Shown one piece after another: positions 12,017 through 16,438 of a stretch of 16,438 nt of DNA. Under the pieces are notes generated by a model that did not search any database, was not told where the DNA came from, and saw only the letters and a list, made by a program, of their open reading frames with translations. The position numbers were made by a program, and so were the translations under genes. The stretch is from the NCBI GenBank assembly GCA_964364925.1, contig CAYIOB010000014.1, forward strand, positions 1-16,438. The letters are read 5' to 3'. The first letter of the stretch is position 1; each line of letters opens with the position of its first letter. The stretch comes from JAMCZC01 sp964364925 (GTDB taxonomy: Bacteria > Patescibacteriota > Microgenomatia > Levybacterales > UBA12049).

Positions 12017-12592
12017 ATGTTTTCAGATCTTATTACTTCTAAGTCCAGAGTAAGACTTTTAAACGTTTTCCTAACGAGTCCTTCGTCCATGTTTCACGTC
12101 AGAGAACTGGTTAGAAAAACCGGAGACGAGATAAACGCGGTAAGACGCGAGCTGTCTTTTTTAGAGAAAAAAGGAATACTTTCAAGAGAGCCCCGTGCAA
12201 ACAGAGTTTATTATTCTCTTAACAAAAATTACCCCTTTTACTATGACCTTTTAAAGCTTGGCGCAAAAAGTATAGGCTTGGGGGAAGAAATTCTCAAAAA
12301 CAGAGTAAAGCTTGGAAAAATAAAATATGCAATGTTTTCGGGTAAATTTATAAGAAGAATGAATAACGAGCCGGATGAGATAGACTTCTTAATAGTCGGT
12401 ACTGTTGTCTTGCCTGAGTTAGCACTCTTAATTAGGGAAGAAGAAAAAAAACTGGAAACGGAGATAAACTATACGGTTATGACAGAAGAAGAATTTGATT
12501 TTAGAAGAAAAAAAAGGGACCCGTTTATTTTAGCTATCCTTTCCGGTTCGCGAATAATGTTAATTGGCGATGAGGAGAGTATGCTCGCATGA
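12017..12592 (+). CDS. Winged-helix regulator fused to a nucleotidyltransferase-like domain
   Basis: The 191-aa protein has an N-terminal winged helix-turn-helix (about 8-68). Its MFHVRELVRKTGDEINAVRRELSFLEKKGILSR region is the HTH, and NRVYYSLN is the wing. The C-terminal region (about 100-187) resembles the minimal nucleotidyltransferase fold seen in wHTH-NTase fusions: DEIDFLIVG keeps the second acidic strand, and LETEINYTVMTEEEF and ILSGSRIMLIGDE match later elements. The usual G-S motif near the first strand is weak (FSGKF), so catalysis may be lost. This is probably a transcriptional regulator whose NTase domain is a sensor, or an antitoxin-like relative. It is the first gene of the operon and overlaps secD by 4 bp, so it may control its own operon. 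Function is inferred. Confidence 0.75.
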   Translation: MFSDLITSKSRVRLLNVFLTSPSSMFHVRELVRKTGDEINAVRRELSFLEKKGILSREPRANRVYYSLNKNYPFYYDLLKLGAKSIGLGEEILKNRVKLGKIKYAMFSGKFIRRMNNEPDEIDFLIVGTVVLPELALLIREEEKKLETEINYTVMTEEEFDFRRKKRDPFILAILSGSRIMLIGDEESMLA

Positions 12593-13950
12593 GAAAAAAT
12601 CCGCGTCTTCTTTTCTGGTTTATTATTTTTCTTACAGTTTTAGCTATTTTTGTTAATATTCCAAGTATCGGTACACTCTCAATTGGGCCATTCCATCAAA
12701 AAATAAATTTTGATATAAACAATTTGCTCCGTCCTTTAGGGATTACCAGCCAGCTTACTTTTAGGAAAGGTTTGGATATTGAAGGCGGAACAAGTATGAC
12801 TTTTAGAGCGGATATGTCGGGAGTTCCTACCGCTCAAAGGCCGGATGCTCTAAAATCTGCAAAAACAGTAATTGAAAGAAGAGTTAATCTTTTCGGTGTT
12901 TCCGAGCCGGTTGTTCAGACCTCCATTATTGCTAACGGGGAATCCAGAATAATAGTGGAGCTTCCAGGAGTTACCGATCTTAATCAAGCAAGAAGTATTG
13001 TTGGTACAACCGCACAGCTTTCTTTTTGGGAGCAGGGGGCAACCGGAAGCGCAAAACTTAATAGTACTCCTTCGGCTTACCCGTTGGGACTTGCTGAGTC
13101 TTTAGGACCCAATCCAAAAAAAACAAATCTGAGCGGAAATGACCTGCAGCAAACAAATGTAACGTTTGATCAAAATACAGGAAAACCTCAGGTGCAATTA
13201 GTTTTTACACCTGACGGTTCACAAAAATTTGCAGATATTACCAAAAGGAATGTTGGAAAGGTTGTTGCGATCGTCTTGGACAATCAAGTAATTGAAGCGC
13301 CTCGTGTAAACGAGCCGATTTTAACCGGCAATGCTGTTATAAGCGGTGGGTTTACAGTTGAATTAGCAAATGCTTTAAGTACGGAACTAAATGCCGGAGC
13401 ACTGCCGATTCCCCTTACATCCTTACAGAGTCAGGTCATTGGTCCTTCTTTAGGGTTGTCGTCTTTGCAAAAAAGTCTTTTTGCCGGAATTATAGGTTTA
13501 GTAATAATTGTTATTTTTATGTGTGTTTTGTATGGACGTTTGGGAATTATTGCAAGTGTTGCCCTTTTTCTTTATACATTATTTGTTTTGTCTATTTTTA
13601 AACTTAGTTCCTTGACTCCGTACGGCATTACCCTGACGCTTTCAGGTATCGCAGGCTTCATTCTTTCCATAGGCATGGCAGTTGATGCTAATATTTTAAT
13701 TTTCGAAAGAATGAAGGAAGAAAAACGTTTGGGAAAGCCCATGCAAGCCGCAATAGAAATAGGTTTTTCAAGAGCCTGGACTTCAATTCGGGATTCAAAC
13801 GTATCTACTCTTATAACCAGCGTTGTTTTGTATAAGTTTGGTTCGGGAATAGTCAGGGGTTTTGCTCTGGTTTTGGCAATCGGAGTTTTAGTTTCGATGT
13901 TTTCGGCTATTATTGTAACAAGAACATTCCTTAGGTTGGTATACAAATAA
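12589..13950 (+). CDS. secD: Protein translocase subunit SecD
   Basis: SecD works with SecF to pull exported proteins across the membrane using the proton gradient. The 453 aa start with TM1 (about 8-28), then the periplasmic P1 domain with GLDIEGGTSMTF, VIERRVNLFGVSEPVV and RIIVELPGV. The conserved FTPDGSQKFADIT and VVAIVLDNQVIEAP blocks follow. The C-terminal membrane part has five TM segments, including GMAVDANILIFERMKEE with the proton-relay aspartate D366, and RAWTSIRDSNVSTLIT. It is shorter than E. coli SecD (615 aa) but typical of small Gram-positive and candidate-phyla versions. The ATG overlaps the regulator's stop by 4 bp; GAGGAGAG about 13 nt upstream may serve as a ribosome site. 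Confidence 0.97.
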   Translation: MRKNPRLLFWFIIFLTVLAIFVNIPSIGTLSIGPFHQKINFDINNLLRPLGITSQLTFRKGLDIEGGTSMTFRADMSGVPTAQRPDALKSAKTVIERRVNLFGVSEPVVQTSIIANGESRIIVELPGVTDLNQARSIVGTTAQLSFWEQGATGSAKLNSTPSAYPLGLAESLGPNPKKTNLSGNDLQQTNVTFDQNTGKPQVQLVFTPDGSQKFADITKRNVGKVVAIVLDNQVIEAPRVNEPILTGNAVISGGFTVELANALSTELNAGALPIPLTSLQSQVIGPSLGLSSLQKSLFAGIIGLVIIVIFMCVLYGRLGIIASVALFLYTLFVLSIFKLSSLTPYGITLTLSGIAGFILSIGMAVDANILIFERMKEEKRLGKPMQAAIEIGFSRAWTSIRDSNVSTLITSVVLYKFGSGIVRGFALVLAIGVLVSMFSAIIVTRTFLRLVYK

Positions 13951-13995
13951 GATTTATGAATAAAATTATTAAATTCTTAACTAATATCTAATAAC

Positions 13996-14013
13996 TAAGT
14001 AACTAATTACTTA
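13996..14013 (+). repeat. Inverted repeat in the secD-secF spacer
   Basis: TAAGTAA (13996-14002) and TTACTTA (14007-14013) form a perfect 7-bp stem with a CTAA loop, ending 3 nt before the secF ATG. The 66-nt spacer is almost entirely A/T, with repeated TAACTAA units. No clear Shine-Dalgarno is present. Confidence 0.6.
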
Positions 14014-14016
14014 AAT

Positions 14017-14922
14017 ATGGACATTATAGGTAAAAAATATTTATATTTTCTTTTTTCCTTAATAGTTATTATTCCGGGGCTTGTTTCCTTGCTTTTTTTT
14101 GGATTAAATCCTTCAATTGATTTTACAGGGGGTACAAGAATTACGGTTTCTTTGCCAAAACAAGCAAATCAGGCTTCTGTCGCTTTGGTTAAAAGTATTT
14201 TGGAGAAAGAAAACCTAAAAGTATCAAGCACGGAAACTTCAAATAATTTAATTTTTGTCCGCACCCAGCTTATGGATCAAAAACAGAATGGTAAATTTTT
14301 GTCAGATCTTAATGCTCAATTGAAAGGCGCAAAACAAGAGGAATTTGAAACAATAGGGCCTACAATCGGAGCCGAAACAACGACAAATGCTATATGGGCG
14401 GTAGTTGTAGCATCGCTATTTATTATTATATATATTACTTGGTCTTTTAGAAAGATTCCAAAACCGGCAAGCAGTCTTCGTTTTGGAATTTGCGCAATTA
14501 TTGCGCTAATTCACGATATTTTGGTAGTTATAGGTATTTTTTCAATTTTAGGACGTGTCTTTAATGTTGAAATAGACAGTCTTTTTGTTACCGCTCTTCT
14601 TACAGTTATTGGATTTTCGGTTCACGATACCATTGTGGTTTTTGACAGAATTAGAGAAAATCTAAAAAGAGTCAGCGGACTTTCTTTTGCGCAAGTAGTT
14701 AATGAGTCAATATTACAAACGCTGGACAGATCTCTGAATACATCTCTTACCGTAGTTTTAGTCTTGCTCGCGCTTTTGTTATTTGGAGGAGACAGTATAA
14801 GGTGGTTTGTGGTTGCTCTTTTGGCAGGAGTTATTAGCGGAACCTATTCCTCTATTTTTAACGCGTCGCCTCTTTTGGTGCTTTGGCAGGAATTAAGCGA
14901 TAAGCTTAAAAAGACAAAATGA
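14017..14922 (+). CDS. secF: Protein translocase subunit SecF
   Basis: The 301 aa pair with SecD as the secondary translocon complex. TM1 (about 9-28) is followed by the SecF signature SIDFTGGTRI (33-42, D35), a small periplasmic domain ending in FETIGPTIGAE, and five further TM segments. The membrane core has IALIHDILVVIGIF and TVIGFSVHDTIVVFDRIRENLK, the conserved TM4 block with its proton-path aspartates, then NESILQTLDRSLNTSLT. Length matches the family (about 300 aa). The start at 14017 places TM1 correctly. A 66-nt AT-rich spacer separates it from secD, while its stop overlaps metK by 4 bp. Confidence 0.97.
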   Translation: MDIIGKKYLYFLFSLIVIIPGLVSLLFFGLNPSIDFTGGTRITVSLPKQANQASVALVKSILEKENLKVSSTETSNNLIFVRTQLMDQKQNGKFLSDLNAQLKGAKQEEFETIGPTIGAETTTNAIWAVVVASLFIIIYITWSFRKIPKPASSLRFGICAIIALIHDILVVIGIFSILGRVFNVEIDSLFVTALLTVIGFSVHDTIVVFDRIRENLKRVSGLSFAQVVNESILQTLDRSLNTSLTVVLVLLALLLFGGDSIRWFVVALLAGVISGTYSSIFNASPLLVLWQELSDKLKKTK

Positions 14923-16106
14923 AAAAATATTTTACTTCCGAATCGGTAACAGAAGGACACCCCGATAAAATTTGCGATCAAATCGCAGACGCAATTTTAG
15001 ATGAATTAATAAAAAATGATCCGCTTTCCAGGGTTGCAGTTGAAGCTCTAATAACAAATGGAGTTATTTTTATAGCAGGAGAAGTTACATCAGACGCATA
15101 TGTTGAAATTCCCCAAATTGCCAGAAATGTAATAAAAGATATCGGATATACAAATGCCCAATATGGTTTTCATTGGGAAACAAGCGGAGTTTCTACTGCT
15201 ATTCATGCACAATCTTCGGATATTGCAAGGGGTGTGGATAGTTACAAAGAAGGGAAAGGCGGAAAAATCATCAAAGAAGACTTGAAAAATTTGGGCGCCG
15301 GCGATCAAGGATTAATGTTTGGGTTTGCCTGCGATGAAACAAAAGAGTTAATGCCTCTGCCAATTGTTTTGGCTCATAGTCTCTGTAAAAGATTATCGGA
15401 AGTCAGAAAAAAGAATTTAATAAAAGGATTAAGACCCGACGGGAAGAGTCAGGTAACGGTTGAATATGTAGAAGGAAAACCTGTAAGAATTGACGGAGTA
15501 TTAATTGCGGCACAACACGATGAGGGTATTAATTCGGAAAAATTAAAAAAAGAAATTATAGAAAAAGTTATTAAAAAAGTTATACCAAAAAAACTTATAG
15601 ATTCCAAAACAAAATTTTGGGTAAATACAACGGGAAGATTTGTAATCGGAGGTCCTCAGGGGGATACCGGTTTAACAGGAAGAAAAATTATTGTCGATAC
15701 CTATGGGGGATATGCAAGGCACGGTGGAGGAGCTTTCTCAGGTAAAGATCCCACAAAAGTAGATAGGAGTGCTCAATATATGGCTCGTTACGTTGCTAAA
15801 AATATTGTCGCGGCAGGCCTTGCGGATAAATGTGAAGTTCAAGTATCTTATGCCATTGGTATATCAGAGCCGATGTCGGTTTTGGTAGATACTTTTGGAA
15901 CCGGAAAAATGGATGATGAAAAATTAAGTAATATAATTACCAAGGTCTTTGACTTAAGACCCGGAATGATAATAAAAAGCTTGAATCTAAGAAGACCAAT
16001 TTATAGGCAAGTTTCTACATACGGGCATTTTGGCAGACCCGAACTTGACTTGCCATGGGAAAAAACTGATAAAATTGATGCGTTGATGAAAATGGCAAAA
16101 ATATGA
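14919..16106 (+). CDS. metK: S-adenosylmethionine synthetase (methionine adenosyltransferase)
   Basis: MetK makes S-adenosylmethionine from methionine and ATP in the cytoplasm. The 395 aa show all three repeats of the fold. Near the N-terminus is TSESVTEGHPDKICDQ, with E8, H14, D16 and K17 as expected ligands for metal and ATP. Next is the flexible active-site loop and GAGDQGLMFGFA (126-137). Then come FVIGGPQGDTGLTGRK (241-256), a phosphate-binding block, and YGGYARHGGGAFSGKDPTKVDRSAQ further on. The C-terminus has VSYAIGISEPMSV and TYGHFGRPELDLPWE. Length is normal (about 380-400). The gene overlaps secF and the following gene by 4 bp each, so it is embedded in the same operon. No SAM riboswitch is visible upstream. 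Confidence 0.98.
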   Translation: MKKYFTSESVTEGHPDKICDQIADAILDELIKNDPLSRVAVEALITNGVIFIAGEVTSDAYVEIPQIARNVIKDIGYTNAQYGFHWETSGVSTAIHAQSSDIARGVDSYKEGKGGKIIKEDLKNLGAGDQGLMFGFACDETKELMPLPIVLAHSLCKRLSEVRKKNLIKGLRPDGKSQVTVEYVEGKPVRIDGVLIAAQHDEGINSEKLKKEIIEKVIKKVIPKKLIDSKTKFWVNTTGRFVIGGPQGDTGLTGRKIIVDTYGGYARHGGGAFSGKDPTKVDRSAQYMARYVAKNIVAAGLADKCEVQVSYAIGISEPMSVLVDTFGTGKMDDEKLSNIITKVFDLRPGMIIKSLNLRRPIYRQVSTYGHFGRPELDLPWEKTDKIDALMKMAKI

Positions 16107-16438
16107 ATAAACAAAAATTTCAAGAAGAATTAAAACAATCAATGCTTGCAAAAAACGAATTAAAAACTTCGGTTCTGCGAATGCTTCTTTCGGCAATAAA
16201 TTATTATGAGATTCAAAAAGGCGGAGCGGGATACGAAGCAAGCGAGGAAGACGTTTTGTCTGTAGTCCAAAAAGAAGCTAAGCAAAGACGTGATTCAATA
16301 GAACAATTTAAAAATGCAGGAAGACAAGAGCTGGCGGATAAAGAGCAAAAGGAACTTGAGATGCTTGAAGTTTATCTTCCCGAACAAATGAGCGAAGAGG
16401 AAGTCAGAAAATTTGTTAAAGAAGCTATTGCGCAAACC
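16103..16438 (+). CDS. yqeY: GatB/YqeY-domain protein, 3'-truncated by the window edge
   Basis: An ATG overlapping the metK stop by 4 bp opens a frame that stays open to the window end (112 residues of a usual 145-150). The sequence begins MNKQKFQEELKQSMLAKNELKTS and continues VLRMLLSAINYYEIQ. It includes EEDVLSVVQKEAKQRRDSIEQF, NAGRQELADKEQKELEMLEVYLPEQMSEEEV and a following VKEAIAQ helix. These are the standard YqeY blocks. The fold is the helical tail domain of GatB, the tRNA-dependent amidotransferase subunit, on its own. A role in tRNA handling or aminoacylation quality control is suspected in general but not proven. Recognition is firm despite the truncation. Confidence 0.92.
   Translation, partial: MNKQKFQEELKQSMLAKNELKTSVLRMLLSAINYYEIQKGGAGYEASEEDVLSVVQKEAKQRRDSIEQFKNAGRQELADKEQKELEMLEVYLPEQMSEEEVRKFVKEAIAQT

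Noticed and set aside
13956..13991. 12-codon mini-frame ATG...TAA in the secD-secF spacer
   Set aside because: It is too short and low in complexity to call a gene; mentioned only as part of the spacer finding.

Overview
The window is AT-rich, densely packed bacterial DNA read with the standard code (TGA ends many of the frames). Very short spacers, frequent 4-bp ATGA start/stop overlaps, weak Shine-Dalgarno signals and the protein set (DUF4446, DUF3048, DUF5679-like zinc ribbon, wHTH-nucleotidyltransferase fusion, secD/secF/metK/yqeY) suggest a Candidate Phyla Radiation (Patescibacteria) genome, most likely Microgenomates/Katanobacteria-like. That placement is inference from gene content and style; no rRNA or other phylogenetic marker was seen.

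Region 1 (1-9154, + strand) is the downstream part of a sugar operon. It starts inside a dTDP-glucose 4,6-dehydratase (rfbB). Next come an RmlD-like reductase, UDP-glucose 6-dehydrogenase, a GDP-6-deoxy-4-keto-mannose reductase (Rmd type), GDP-mannose 4,6-dehydratase and a UDP-glucuronate decarboxylase (Uxs type). These are followed by a polyprenyl-phosphate sugar synthase fused to a GtrA membrane domain, a GT-C/PMT-type membrane glycosyltransferase and a VTT/DedA-like membrane protein. Together they could make dTDP-L-rhamnose, UDP-glucuronate/UDP-xylose and GDP-D-rhamnose, and move lipid-linked sugar to the outer face of the membrane for a surface polysaccharide or glycoprotein.

Region 2 (9155-10304) is an accessory patch. 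It holds a stand-alone C39-like cysteine peptidase behind its own promoter, a strong bidirectional terminator, and a cluster of palindromes. It also holds a 46-aa zinc-ribbon gene too short for ordinary ORF cut-offs and a 105-aa basic single-TM protein on the - strand. The last of these is divergent from the DUF4446 gene, across two interleaved promoters that share an inverted TTGACA pair.

Region 3 (10305-11944) is a two-gene envelope unit: a DUF4446 membrane protein and a DUF3048 (YerB-like) exported protein.

Region 4 (11959-16438) is a housekeeping operon with a recognisable promoter: wHTH-NTase regulator, secD, secF, metK, and the start of a GatB/YqeY-type gene that runs off the window. 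No tRNA, rRNA, CRISPR array or insertion sequence was seen, and no gene-free stretch exceeds 300 bases.
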